From Protostelium mycophagum (Eukaryota; Evosea; Variosea; Protosteliida; Protosteliaceae), in contig MZNV01000360.1 of the NCBI GenBank assembly GCA_002081555.1, positions 1 through 41,056 of the forward strand: a DNA stretch of 41,056 nt. Reading direction: 5' to 3'. Made by a program: the position numbers and the translations under genes. This document shows positions 13,201-26,022 of the stretch, piece after piece (within the stretch, counting starts at the first letter, position 1; every line of letters begins with the position of its first letter). The notes beneath the pieces were generated by a model, which was given only the letters and a program-made list of their open reading frames with translations, ran no database searches and was not told the DNA's origin.

Positions 13201-16200
13201 CATGTGATTTTGAATATATTCGGGTTTCTTCTCTTTAGATACTTCAGCTATGGCCATCAGTGATTCCACAGCCTCGTTGACTTGTTGTAGTGCCCTGAGA
13301 TCTTCTTCCTTGTCCCTCTTCTTTGATGAGAATTCATCCATAAGCTGTTATGATATATCAACCTCCTCATACCTATTCATACTTACTTTGTGCATATCGA
13401 CAATGTAATGATGCTTCTCTTGTATTTCCTCCATGCTATCTATCACCTACGCTCTCAGTTTTCAAAAGTATGAAAATATGTACCTCCTGCAAGACAGATA
13501 TCCATACCGCACACGTATCGAGAGAAACGGGTACTGTTCTCAACGTATTCATCATACTCATCAATCTATCTAATAAATTATTGCTTAATTCCTCTAATAT
13601 GGTGGGAACTAAATTATGCAGTCCATCTACGACCAGTTAAAACAATTGCAACCTGATAAAGGGTAACCTAAAGCAGCTGTTGGAATCGGTAATAGTTGGT
13701 TTTGAAGAGTTGATCTATCGATTGAGAAGCACCCAATGAATAATGGTTGTGATAATCTTGTAATATAAATACTTGTAAGGATGGAGTGTTTCACCTCTGT
13801 ATAGATTGTATTTGATCTTGAAGATTATTAATGGCATCACGGAATGCTTCAATGGGAAGTCCCTGTAATTGACCGTCTAATTCATACTCGGAGAGAACTG
13901 TCACATATCATCACACAACTCTAATTAATATCAACACACCAACTCGGTCTTCTCTTATTCTTAATAATGGTGATAATTCTCTTGTGTGATCCTCTACATG
14001 ATGATAACACTTGCGCACATACTCCTTCAGATTTCTTACGTTTCTCCTGATAACAATCAACTCGTCATCTCAATCAACTCGTTATCTCGATCACTTTTGG
14101 TTCTCGTCACCAGCCACGATTTCTTTCAGTGTGGGAGCAAGTCGATTGAAATTATATCTTTCCGCAGGAGTGGTATAATTCTGTATATACAATTGTATTT
14201 GCTTCTACACAATTATATTAATATAATAAATATCACACCGTAAAATGGAATAAAAAGAGCCTCACATTATCGTCTAATTGGGGTAGAGAATCCATCGAAG
14301 TGACAAAAGAATTGCAAGTGTTTGTGAATAGTGTGTGTAATCTCTTTAAACTAGGTCTGATGATGATTTTGGATGGCTCATTTGGATCAGTAGGCTTCGC
14401 TATACCGAGGCTAACGATTAATAATGGCCACTGATATGCGTTTTCGGGGAAGACAATCCGGTGTGGAATATTTTCCAGGTGATTTATTGCTGGAGACGAT
14501 GAGCTGGTAGAAGGAAGAGGGTAACAGGATATAATATATGTTATATAACCACAGTATAATATGACCAATACCTGAAGTAGACGACTCTGCCTCCCTCTGT
14601 TTGTATTTATTTGTATTCTGTAAAATTTAATGCTAATTTCAAATGAAACTGGAATGTCTCACCTTCATTGGATTTAATATTGCCGTCGATTCATTTGGAG
14701 CTTTTCCAGCCACAAATGAGATCAATAGTTGTGTACTCTTGATAATATTATTCATCAACGAATCTGTCAGAATGCATTGGACTAATTTCACAACTGCACG
14801 GATCAGAAATATGATGCAATTGAGGTTAACTTACAATACTTTAGTCTTCTGAGAGCTCTCTCTTCCCTTTCCTCCTGATAGCTGGAAACTGATCGGAAAG
14901 ATCCTCCATTTGCCTCGACAATATGATGGCATGCGGTGATTATCACAGAAGACAACCTGGCTATTGTCCTTGTCAACAACTGTTCTCTTTCAGTATATAA
15001 ATGAATAATATATTAATGATTATATAGTATTACCTCAACAACATAGTGTCTTCTTGTCTCTTGTTTCACCAGCCATTCATCTGTGTGATATACTGTATAT
15101 GCCTCTTGTCTGATTAATAACGACTGTTAAGTTGAGTCTTAAATATATAAAAGTTGAGACTACCTCTTCCATCTCAAGACATATTTGTCTACAGATTGGA
15201 AGGCTTTTTTGCAAGCTCGTGCTCAATAAAAATAATTCATTTCGTAACTGTTGATTGTTATGTGTGTGGAAATTATTATTTGTGTGACTACCAACAAAGA
15301 GGATCTCTCAAATTTTCGTGCAATCATTTTTCTCCACAATCTGAAGGCCTTCCTCTGTCTAAAATTTCTGAAGAAATCAAGATGAATGATTGCGTCGTAA
15401 ATCCTCTTCTCTTGTGTCCACTCATCCAATGAAATAAAATCTATCTTCTATGTGAATCTAATCATTCCCGATTTGAATGAAGTTGGTCTTAACGAACAGT
15501 TGATTTAGGTATATTCTACTCACACATTCCAGCCTTTGTGAATCTTGATATGCCTTCTAAACTCATAGTGAGATAGTCATCATAATTCACTTGCCCGGAA
15601 GGGATGACCTCTACATCATAAATACATTTGTTGGTCATCTTGCAGTCTTTGGGTCTCATATATATGAAGTCGAAGCCATCTCCATGATCCCTCATGTAAT
15701 CTGACTGTTGTTGATTGCTGATAGCTTAAACATACATACTGATAAAATCTTCGGTAGTGCTCCATCTCTTCGATAATAGTCGATTGATTCCATCTATGAC
15801 CGTCTCTGCTTCTTTCTGCCGAGATGATTTACGTAAGTTTTTCGTCGTTGGGTTTTCTGACACCGAAACTGTCATTTGAGGAATAATTAAATTAAATATA
15901 ATTTAACTCACCTGGTGTCGAATTATTTATATTGCCAGATGTTGAGGAGTATGAGTAGAATTTATCATTCGGTGACTGGGTGGTCAATTTGGAAACAGAT
16001 GAACCAGGTCGAGCGTTGCAAATTAATTCTGGGAATACACCCTTTGGGCTGTGGATTGTTTCTTCCGCAGATATAGATGTTGAAGATGTCATAGAATAAT
16101 TGATAGAATTGGATAGACTGTAAGATTTCAGTTGAACAAGAGGAGTCAATTCAATTCTATGACCTTTGTACGGAAGCCAACAGACTATTGTTAGGTGTCA

Positions 16201-16858
16201 CAGAGTAATTATTGTTTAATACAGTCCCACCATACATCGACCTGGTTAAACCAGTTGCAGATTGAGGCCTTTTCGTGTTGTTCTTATCTGTAGTCAAACA
16301 GATCAGCATTGGTTTAGAATATCTCGCTTACCCATGTGTGTGGAAGTTAGTGGACCTGCAGAAATTCAGAACATTTTATAATTGTTCCAATAGAGGTTCA
16401 TAATATTGAACTCACTCGTCCTGGTTATGTGTTGCTCTTGCACCTTTGATGATTGAGATGTCATTGGTTGATTCTTCTGTTTAACTGCGATCATCATCCA
16501 ACAAGAAAAAGCAGTGTTGACCACTTACAAACATCTATGGGTTCAGGGGTAGTTTTCATCTGTGTAACGTTTCCACCATAAAGCCGTGACAAAAGTGTGC
16601 TTGTGGTCGCAACTGCATCCATGAATAGAAACTTGAACCATCAACCTTACCGTCTGGATCAATGCCTTGCAACTTGATATTCGGTCTTGATCGCTTGTCT
16701 GGAGAATTGCCTCGGCTCTCAAAGAGGCGCAAATTATCTGCATTTGTTGATTTCGAAAAGGTTTGATGAAGAAAGTCACCAGGAATGGTTGTAACTGTTT
16801 CATGGATGAGAGACTCTCGAGAAGTATCGTCAGGAAATGGCCTCTTTGGCCGTTCCAT
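1291..16858 (-). CDS. Axonemal dynein heavy chain (DNAH family)
   Basis: This is a motor ATPase that slides axonemal microtubules in cilia and flagella. The gene spans about 15.6 kb in dozens of short exons, giving roughly 4,000-plus residues, the normal family size. Modules in order on the minus strand are: tail and linker (16858 to about 10900); AAA1 with GPAGTGKT and Walker B CFDEFNR (10830-10370); AAA2 with GAAGSGKS (near 9820); AAA3 with GPSGCGKT and FFIDDLH (8756-8350); AAA4 with a P-loop split by an intron, GLGGLGKRT (7440-7340); stalk coiled coils and microtubule-binding domain (6756-5514; [10 protein letters not shown] and NPLF are typical); AAA5 (5128-4640); AAA6 (3503-3028); and the C-terminal domain ending [14 protein letters not shown]. 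The last introns were checked by splicing (1609-1674 and about 1771-1825). The start is the ATG at 16858. The AAA1 style suggests a single-headed inner-arm type. The paralogue (DNAH14-like or other) cannot be fixed by eye. Confidence 0.93.
14055..14088. repeat. 17-bp tandem repeat in a dynein intron
   Basis: Two adjacent copies of AATCAACTCGTCATCTC differ by one base. They lie inside a predicted intron of the dynein gene of about 49 nt (minus-strand GTGATCGAG...TTATCAG). They probably arose by local slippage, and no function is evident. Confidence 0.6.
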
Positions 16859-17322
16859 GTCCTCTCAACTGAGAACCTAATTTTAAATTCTCGGTTTGCG
16901 TAAACTGAATCTCGGGATTTGCAAAGTCACCCGGTTTTTACCGTGTTGTTTTCTTCCACGATAATCGTAGGATTAAAATTAATACCACCGATTTTTAACA
17001 TATTTTTTGAAATTCTCAGTCATCTCTGGGAAAAAGCTGTTCAAAGTTAGTAATTGCAGAGTTCAATCAAATTCCCATTAACGTGCTCATTACCAAGAAC
17101 TGGGGGAATCAGACCAAATCCTGCAATATTCGGCTTGTTTCTGATTTTTGTTTTACCAGCATCACATTGAGATACTTGGTTCACCTCAAGATAGTCTTGC
17201 CTGCTGAATAACAACCATCAAATGTGGGATCGGAACATTCCATCAAGTTGAACAAAATTACATCGGAAGCTTCCGTGGAATGTTCCGATCTCCCCTGCCT
17301 GGGAACTTCGCACCAAAAGCTC
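16859..17322. promoter_or_regulatory. Divergent promoter between dynein and MFS genes
   Basis: These 464 bp separate the dynein start (minus) from the chosen ATG of the transporter (plus), so both promoters and 5' UTRs must lie here. No RFX X-box (GTTGCC-like) was seen near the dynein start. The transporter side holds the dyad repeats listed separately. An open frame begins with GTG at 17224, but an ATG is absent in that frame until 17323, so the dyad region is taken as untranslated. Confidence 0.6.
17228..17290. promoter_or_regulatory. Nested palindromes with HSE-like GAAnnTTC units
   Basis: A perfect 15-bp inverted repeat (GATCGGAACATTCCA at 17228-17242, complement at 17276-17290) encloses a separate 12-bp perfect palindrome, CGGAAGCTTCCG, at 17264-17275. 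Together they give three GAAnnTTC units at 17233-17240, 17266-17273 and 17278-17285. GAAnnTTC is the core of heat-shock elements, and CGGAA is also an ETS core. Units two and three are spaced by four bases instead of the classical two. The transcription factor is inference; the symmetry is seen directly. Confidence 0.6.
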
Positions 17323-19094
17323 ATGATGTTGGAATCAATTCTTCAATACAAGTTCAATCGTTGGTTTACGTTTGTTGCAGGATGTTTCACCTTATTCGCC
17401 GGGGGTGAGTTGCTTTATCCAGAGATTTGCTGAGTTTTTGCAGGAACTCTCTACCTTTGGGGAGCATATTCAGAAGATGTTAGCGACCGATTGCATCTCA
17501 ACCAACAACAGCTCAATCTCATAGGTATCAGCTTTTTCTTCGCGCAGTGAGTACAGTGCATTTTCTTGATCCAACATATCCTTTAGATTCTTCGCACTTC
17601 TGAACGCTGCTCTCTTTGATCGTTTCGGCCCAAGACCAGTTGGATTTTGGGTTTGTCGGTTTCCTACGATGGAACTGAATGATCCCAGTCTGCCTCTTTA
17701 TTAGGAGGAGGATATTTATTATTTCGATTCGGAGTATCTAATAGATGGCATATTGCCGTACTCTGCTTTTCGAGAGTGATGGTTGGCCTGGGCTCTGTCG
17801 GGATGTACCTCGCTTCTGTGGGTCCAAACATCGCCAATTTTAGCGCGAAGAGGAAAGGTTTGGTGCGCTTTCAATCCTCCATCAATTGGAATTCTTCGTA
17901 TTGAAATAATATCAGGTGGTGGGAGTTCTCGTGACATTGTATGGCGCATCATCAGCAGTTCTCGCTCAAGTTTATCAGAGTTTTTTTAAACAACACACGG
18001 ACGACCCTTTATTATCATTTATATTATTTTTATCAATCTGTCTTGGAGGTAACCTCAATATACATATATATTATAATATTCTCGGCTAAAAGAATAATAT
18101 AATGATGATTTATATACAGGGATGGGAGGGATTGGAATAATCTTTATTAATGTAGTACCAAAACCACCCACTCTACCAACACAGTCCTCCACTAACGATA
18201 CAGTCAATGAGGAGAAGGATGAGAGATCGCAACTTATCGGCGGAAAAACATTACAAGAACTTGCAATTCCCCAACTAACATGGAGGCAGGCCATAATCAC
18301 TTTGGATTTTTGGCTTCTCAACATTGGTAAGCAATGAAAAAATCTATATCTAAATCCATAGCTTATATTATTGGTGTTGGAACTTGCAGTGTCCTTGTTA
18401 CAACTATAGCACAATTCAGCATCTCTATCGGTGGGTTTTCTTGTGTTGATTGTGGGATGATAGAAATAGGGGAGCCTTACTATAATCCGTATGTGATCAT
18501 ACAAGCAGTGGTGAATGCCTTAGTCAGACCCCTACTTGGGTATCTTAGCGATAAATTATCCGGAGTCATATCGAGAACTGGGCTTCTCGCCATTATCATG
18601 GGTATACTGCTACCAACTCAAATCTACCTTAGCTTCTCGACACCAGGGATGCTTTATGCTGGTGCAGTGCTCACTGGCATCTGCTTGGGCTCCGTATTTA
18701 TGCTGTAAGTTGACCTCATTATTTACGAATAACGATGATAGGATACCGGTACTGGTAAATGATCTATTTGGTGGGAAGAACTGGGGTGTACTCTTCGGTA
18801 TGTTTTATATCATTCATATGTTAAAGAATATTGTTATTGACTTGCTCAGCCATAGTAAATTTTGGACCTGCTTTTGGTAATTACCTATTGGTCATGATGC
18901 AAGCCAAAATATACGAAGACAACATCCGAGACCAGACAAAGAAATGCAAAGGACTTGTGTGCTTCCAGATGACTTTTTGGATCTTATCTCTTTTGTCCTC
19001 TATTGGACTATTAGCATCGATGCTCTTGTGGTACAGGACCTATCGATTGTATTCCTGGAAACATCAATTAGAATCCAAGAGAAATAAATCATAG
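17323..19094 (+). CDS. Nodulin-like major facilitator (MFS) transporter
   Basis: This is a polytopic membrane transporter of about 12 predicted helices; the substrate is unknown. The first in-frame ATG is 17323 (MMLESILQYKFNRWFTFVAG). Spliced exons give FAGGTLYLWGAYSEDV, then helix two with FDRFGPRP (the MFS D-R-x-G-x-R/K-P loop motif), then a GLGSVGMYLASVGPN segment and AKRKGLVVGVLVTLYGAS. This pattern matches the Nodulin-like/NFD4 branch known from plants, fungi and oomycetes. The C-terminal half carries GYLSDKLSG, LFGGKNWGVLFG and a last helix ending in a basic tail. Introns include 17405-17443 and 17863-17915. The final codons (Asn-Lys-Ser-stop) contain AATAAA, so the poly(A) signal may overlap the stop. 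It is divergent from the dynein gene and only 166 bp before the next plus-strand gene. Family confidence is fairly high; substrate confidence is none. Confidence 0.8.
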
Positions 19095-19260
19095 AACTCT
19101 TTTGGGACTTTTTTCTTTCGAACCAGAGAAAAATTCGAAATTTCGTACCACGTAATTACATCACGACTACAATGATATTGGCTATTTTCGGAATCCGAAG
19201 TTCGCAGTTCATCCACCACCAGATGAACTTTTAGACAAGCTTGGTTTATTTTGAAACACA

Positions 19261-22200
19261 ATGCCACCAAAGTGGAGCAAAGAGGAGCCACTGGCAAAGT
19301 GCGTAAAGCCAGAATTCATCACTGGTCCTCCAAAGACAGCACGTTCGAGTGTAGTCCTAAACTCGGTCAAAAAGCCACAGCAAAGAGCCCCGTATGCGCC
19401 AGTCGAATGGTATCAACAAGTGAATACAGATAGAAGAGGAGCAAAAGTGGATATGGGCAAAGTCATTACGGACAGTTGGCTTATGGAAAAGAACAATGAT
19501 ATGAACACTTTAGAAATCGACGCGAACCCAGATTTCTTTATGCCAAAGAAGCAAGTTGAGCTTTTGGAGAAGACATCAAATGAGCTGAATACCATCAACG
19601 CGAGGGTGATGCAGACTCTAATGCAGGTATCGTGTTAGTTTGTTTTTGTCGTTGTTTTCTCTTGTTGATTGCGTAAATCAGTATGAGACCGCAAATAATC
19701 ACGACGACGTTTTTCAACTGATAGAAGAGGATGACGACATTCAATTTACCACTGGTTTTGATCGAAAGAGCATCATGGAAGAGAGCAAAGGAAAGGTCAA
19801 AGTTCTGATTGTAGATTACAACAAACTTGGCCTTAAACGAGAGAATCTTTTGGGCTCTTTACGAGAGTGGTTCGATGAGGTATTTTTTTAATCAGAACTA
19901 ACATTAAATACTGAAGGTGAAAAATGATGTAGTCACTGATAATGGCTCTACTGAGGATGAAAGACTGCTGAATGAGGAAGGCGTTGAAGCCATCAATAAT
20001 TTATTTGCATCAGCACATGCAAACAAGGAGAAATTGACTGATTTACACGTCGAACTTGTCGACTTTTTTAAAGAGAGGGCAATCAGCACGATGGTGACGA
20101 AGGAGAGGACACCAGGGTCTTCGGCTAGATCACAGCGAACAGAATCTGCTTTTCTTGAACCAATGGTCGAGGGTGATTTTTATTACAATATTCACTTCCA
20201 TTTTGTTTGCTTAAAGAGATCTATTTATAGCTTAAAAATTAGGTCTCCATGTGATACAAGATTGAAATATAGCAGGATTGAGTAGAGATCTTGAAGAGGC
20301 GATGGTGAAATTGGCTGATTCCGAGAGCAAAGCATTGGCCTTTGAGAAGATATTGGAACGGAAAGAGGAAGAGATAAAATTCTATAGAAGCACCGATACC
20401 AGCAAAGGAAATTTAAAGGAGGAATTATTCGCCCTACAACAGTTCAGGTCATTTCTTTATAGACTTTCTGGTGTTATTGATCAGTGTCTTTTCTTCACTG
20501 AGGTTTGTTAGTCAAGAGAGGGAGCTGGAATTGATGAAGGAATTACAACGTACTGGAAAGCAATTAGAAAGGACAAGAGCTCAGCTAGATCAGATGATAT
20601 CCGATATCGTTCCTAAAGATATAGAATCTCATCCGGAAGTCAGTTGAAAATCAATTCATTCGACTTGTCTATTTCCTAAAAACAGAAATGAAATGTTCTA
20701 GTTGTGTAAATAATGAGGAGATGGTCTCTTCATAATAAATAATTGTTAGACTGATTCATTCAGGTCGATCTCACAAATGTCGATCTGGAGGAATTGAAAC
20801 ATATGTTCAAAAAATCGGATGCGTCACGTAGATTGCTGGAGATGCAACTAAAAGTGATCTATGGAGAGCTGGAAGCGACAAAACAGAGCCGCGAGAAAGA
20901 AGTGACACTCGTCAAGACGCAGAAAGACGAGGAATTTAATAATAGGGCGGCAAAATTACGCCAAGAGAACAAAGAGGCACTGGAGAAAGTGAAGAGGGAA
21001 TATTTGGATCGGGTCAATGAACTCCAGGCTGATTTTGAAGCTCGACTGAACTTTGCTGTGGGAAATTTGGATACGGCGATACAAGAGAAGGACTCTAAAA
21101 AATTATTGGACTTGCTCAAATGTAAACCTTTACTCACCCTTCATACCCAAAGAGGCTGATTTGTTTTAGCATCTTACACAGAAAGACTTGAACTTCACAA
21201 GGAAGCCACAACGCTTGAATATAATAGAATGGCAGAAGAATTGAGGAGTAAAGAAGCCGATACCAGACAAGAATTAACATTGAAGATGCAGGTATATGAT
21301 CGCAATGTCTGATAGTACACTGATACAGACAGACTATGAAACAATCACATGAGGCGGAGAAGGCTAAATTGCTTGCGGAAAACCAAAATATATTACAGAT
21401 TCATGAGAACGCAGTGAAATATCACAATGAGAGCAGAATGATGACCGAGCAAATGTCGGTATCGAGCGGAGTGGTACAACTGAAGAAGCAACTCGGAAAT
21501 GATATAAAGGAACTACAAGATACCATGTCTGCAAAGGAGATTGCTATGAGGGAAATGTCAGAACGCCTTGATATGCTCAACGAAATGGTACACATGGAGC
21601 AGAGTAAGAGGGAGATGCAGAGCGAAGAGCAGAGTGAGTGTATTATTGTAGACTCCTTTTAACATTTATATCAGGTGAGAGGGTAGATGAAAAATTGATT
21701 CGAAAGGCCAACGCGAATGGATCGGACCAACAATTGGATCTTGACAGACTCAAAGCACAATTTCATCAAGATAAGAAGAAGGCTGTGGAGCTGGCACAGG
21801 TACTCACTACTCTCTTCAATTCAATTCTCTAACAAGAATACTAAATTAAAACAGTACAAAGTCCGTCTGGAGAAGGAAGCGATGGTCAGTACGATGCAGG
21901 CCAAGTTTGACATAGAAAAAGAGCTTGCAATACAAGCTGAGAGAGCCACTCTAGAAGAGGACAAGAGGCAAATCAGAAGAGAGGAACAGATGTCCGTCAT
22001 GATGGAACATGAATCGAAGAATCAAGCTTTGAGAGAGGAGATCAATCACCTGAAGGAGGTCAGCAATACTTGTATTCATGGTAGTGATTTGAAGATCTGA
22101 AATAGCCCAGTCTTTAGAAGACGAGAGGATAAAATGTGAAGAAGCTTTTGAAACAAATGGAGATCTACAAATCATCAAACTGAGCCAAGAAAAGACAATC

Positions 22201-25200
22201 ATGGAGCTGAGAGAGAAATACGATAGGGTCTTGGCACTTCTCGAGGCGAAAGAGGCCGCCTCGATCTCGATACCAACACTCCCTCTCCAGCAAAAGGAAG
22301 AAGAAGAAGGGAAGAAGGATGATGAGATTGTAGAAGACAAACCAGAACACAACAACGAAGAAAAGGTAGAAGAGAAAGAGGAGAGTCCTCCTGCAACAGA
22401 AAGACAACACTCAGTAAGGTCAACTGCCTCCTCTAAATCCTCCCACTCTGTTCCATCGCTTCCATCACCCTCGACATCACGACCCTCAACAGCAGGTGGT
22501 GATGCAAGTGAATCCCCAACAGCTAGGAGTAATCTGGATACTGCCCGCACTACAAGTACTTATTCACCCCGTCCTCTTACAGCACAGAGCGTAACCTCCG
22601 TTGCAACATCAATTGCGTCAAGTGTGAATCACACAGAGGAAATCGGTAGTGGTAGCGTGGGAATGATGATGGGTGGATCTAGAGGTAATACTCCATCACT
22701 ACTCGATCGCAATAGACTGGGATCTGCTTATAGCAGGTCTTCACTTCGGAGTGAATCCAAGTTGAAAGCCACCTCAAAAGATGAAGAAGAGATGAAAGAA
22801 GCGATTGACGCAACGGACGAAAAACAAATCAACACGACCGAAATTCTTCAAGAGCTAGACAAGAGCTATGACACCATGCGCGAGCGCCTGCAGAGAAATC
22901 AGAGCGAGAAATCTGTGGAAGCTTTCTTTGAACAGCAACAAGAGAACAAAAAATTAGTGCAAGAGCTAGTCGAGACAAACAAGAAGGAGCTTACTACACT
23001 AAAAGAGAAGAAGGAAGCTGCAGAGAGGAGAGCAATCTTACTGCAGGCAGAGGTAGATAAATTGAAGAAAGCAAGGAGATCTGAGGAGGTATCAGTATAA
23101 CCATTCCTTTATAAATATTGAAAATCAATAGGCAGCTGGGAGAGTTGAAGTTAGATCGAAAGCAGAGTTGTTGGAGACGGTATTGAAAGAAAGGAATGAA
23201 CTCAGGGCCAAGCTCAACCTGTCAGAAAACCAAGTCGATAATCTTAAGGCCGTGAGTAGACGCAGATGATAAGCAACAACTGAATGTGATGAAGGTGATG
23301 GGAAGCTTGGACGGAAAGAGGGCAGAACTGGAGAGCTTAGTGAAGGCCTTAGAATGGAAGACTACTGATGGCCCAATGGTCGAGTTAGATCACGTCAGTA
23401 TAGAAGAACATCTACAACGCATCGGGGATGCTGTAACTAAGGAGCGGACACATCTCCATGCAAGAATACAAGAGCTGGAGGCCTCACTTGGTGTAGAACT
23501 AACCACAGCTAAGGAGCTCGCTGAGAACACAAAGAGACAGAGTGAATTTGATAGAGAAAACTTGCAGGAGCAACATGACCAGTTCATTAAGGTGATATAC
23601 ATATAACCTTCAATCTTTTGACATTGTCTCAGGGGATCGTGGGTAACTACGAGAAACGTATCAAAGGTCTGACGGAGGCGCTGACGACATGTCTTAATGA
23701 TGGAGATGTTCTTGATGAGTTGAAGAAGGATAATGAGCAATCATTGAATCATGCTAAATTGATGAACGAGAGAGAAATAGCCAGAATTCGTGAGAACATG
23801 AAGAGATTAGAGGATGATCATGCACAATCACTCAATTCCATCGCAAACAGTGATAGAAATGAATTAAAGAGGTATATCAGTTTAATAATTATATGCTAAA
23901 TCGGTACTTAGGATGTATAACACGATAGACCGATTGAAGAATGAGTTCTCAGTGTTGCTAGAGGAGGAAAGATTATCTCTTGCAGAAGGAGAACATCAGC
24001 ACGCCGAGCTTTTGGAGAAGATCAAGCATGAGTTTGACTTGGTTACTGCTACACCCGGATCAGAACAAGTAACTGAACGATATTGGTAGGCGAAGGTTCG
24101 CTGATCATCACACAGGGCGATGGGGACGATGAATTTAAAGAGCTAATTGATAGCGGGATTAATGCGGTCAGCGCGCTCTACAATGCAATGTCCACAGTTC
24201 TTCGGAATAGAAGAAATATCGCCTCAAGCGTGATCAAAGATAAGATACAAACAGTAGGAGTACTGCAAGAAGAAATGATCATGAAGACCAGAGCCCTCAT
24301 CGAATCAAAAGACAAGATCATTGACCAAGAGAAAGCTTTATCAAAAATGAGATCTGAGCAGAGTATTCACCAGTTCAATAAGGAGGTGTCTCTCGCAGAG
24401 GTTAGTATGCATTGGATGAAAAGAAACTAAGGGGTGATAGATCTCTGCAAAGATGATGGATCAAGAACAAATGATGATTACATACAAAGAAAAGTTTATC
24501 GAGAATGAAGCTATCGTGTCACAGCTTCAAGCAGAAAAAGAAATGGAAACTGCGAAGGAAGAGGGTTTCACCAGGAAGATTGATGATCTACAAGGAGAGG
24601 TAAGATCATCAAATACCATCATATTTAATTCATAATAGATCACCCTCCTTCAAAGGCATATTACAACATTAAAGAGACAGATTACGATGGGTGATGTAGA
24701 TAGAGGGCACACAGCATCGAGTGAATATAGGGGCTCAAGATCACCCCCTGCAAACATCCGAGCGGGGATGCGAAAGGCGAATGGTCGCTCTGTAAATGCG
24801 AGCAGCACTGGACTCGGATTTGGTGGAACAACAGAAATGGATCCGCATCTGCAATTCAATACTGGCCCAGACTATGATTTGACTATCAAAGAATTATCTC
24901 TAGGCAACGGGAGGTCGAGAGAGACAGCCCAGCAGGTCAGCGAGATTTCAAAAATGGCCTTTTTTTCAATCTTTCGTTCATAATAGTTTTAAATAAATTT
25001 TCTAAATGGATTAGGTACGCCAGAAGCAGATGGTGAGACAACTTCAAATGCAACACAACGTGAATACGCTAGCTCCGGTGGTTGGGTCCACGATGGCCCA
25101 GCAGGATCGCAATAGGACCAAATTCGTGGAGCGCATTTGGGACAGTGTGATGAGAACAGCTCCAAAGGACGAAGACGACGCGGCGAAGCGCGCCAAAGCG

Positions 25201-26022
25201 GACGAATTGCTGAAGCAAGACAAAAAACTTCGTCAGGCAAAAACAAGCGTGGCTTTTGCCCAGATGCGTGAGAAGATGAGGCTACAGATCACTTTGCGTC
25301 AATTATCAACAGAACCTGATGATATCATCGCAAATGCCCTCCGCAGAATCGAGGAGAGACATAGAAAATCAATACTGAAGTGGGAGCAGAAGAAGAAGGA
25401 CCTTGTGGAACAACGTGAACAGCACTGGCTCACCGTTTTGCAAGCCATCATGTCCGTCTCTGAATTTCAGAGGTACCAAGCCTCCATTCCCCCGATGTAT
25501 TCAGTCAAAAATGATACTGGTTCATTCGTTGTGAAGAGCGTTCCTTCGAGAACAGATGCTTATACTAGAAGTATAGTATCAAGGAATGAACTCGTTATAC
25601 AACCAAAGAAACAGGTGATCTCCAATATACCTTCATTTCTAAAATTACCAGAAAATACCAAGTTGGATGCACAGTATCAACTTTAAAGAATACGCACCAT
25701 TTCAACAACCTACCGGGCCTTTAACCACAGAGAGGGTATGCCGATAATGAATATCATCATGATTCCAACTGTTTAGGTGCTTCATAAGGGCTTGTATGTC
25801 TCACGGGAATGGCAAAGGTTGAAGATTGCTCTTGAGAGACAAGTGGAGGACACCTTCGATCTGATACTCAGTGGAATGGCAATGGAGGGACATGGTGTGA
25901 AGATGAATGCAGACCGACCTTCATCACAAGGAAAGAATAGATTGCCCTCTTTGCCACACCCATCGACAGCGCACCCAGCCTCCCTGGTTCCACCGACACT
26001 TCCACCAATAATTAGAACATAA
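19261..26022 (+). CDS. Large coiled-coil protein of unknown identity
   Basis: The ATG at 19261 opens exon 1 (MPPKWSKEEPLAKCVKPEF). About 20 exons joined by introns of 37-125 nt follow, giving nearly 2,000 residues. Checked introns include 19627-19681, 19879-19916 and a 37-nt one near 25616-25652 that reconciles two reading frames. Most of the protein is charged heptad-like helix (about 19900-24650). It is interrupted by a Ser/Thr/Pro-rich, low-complexity segment (about 22260-22750) that is probably disordered. A second conserved-looking block comes at the C-terminus, with FVERIWDSVMRTAPKDEDD, then basic helix and KIPSWMHSINFKEYAPF, then a short Pro-rich tail ending PPIIRT. I do not recognise the family. 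A structural or ciliary role is possible given the neighbouring dynein, but nothing in the sequence proves it. The gene lies 166 bp after the transporter and 164 bp before the methyltransferase. Confidence 0.7.

Noticed and set aside
17224-17322. Upstream extension of the transporter frame beginning MGSEHSIKLN
   Set aside because: The first codon is GTG, not ATG, and the stretch consists of the palindromes; the first true ATG in frame is 17323.
22165-22550. Minus-strand open frames across the coiled-coil gene
   Set aside because: They are antisense shadows of charged, Ser/Pro-rich coding sequence with no domain of their own.
25684-25686. TAA taken as the end of the coiled-coil gene after AQYQL
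   Set aside because: A 37-nt intron just upstream moves the frame to SWMHSINFKEYAPF and on to a further exon ending at 26022.
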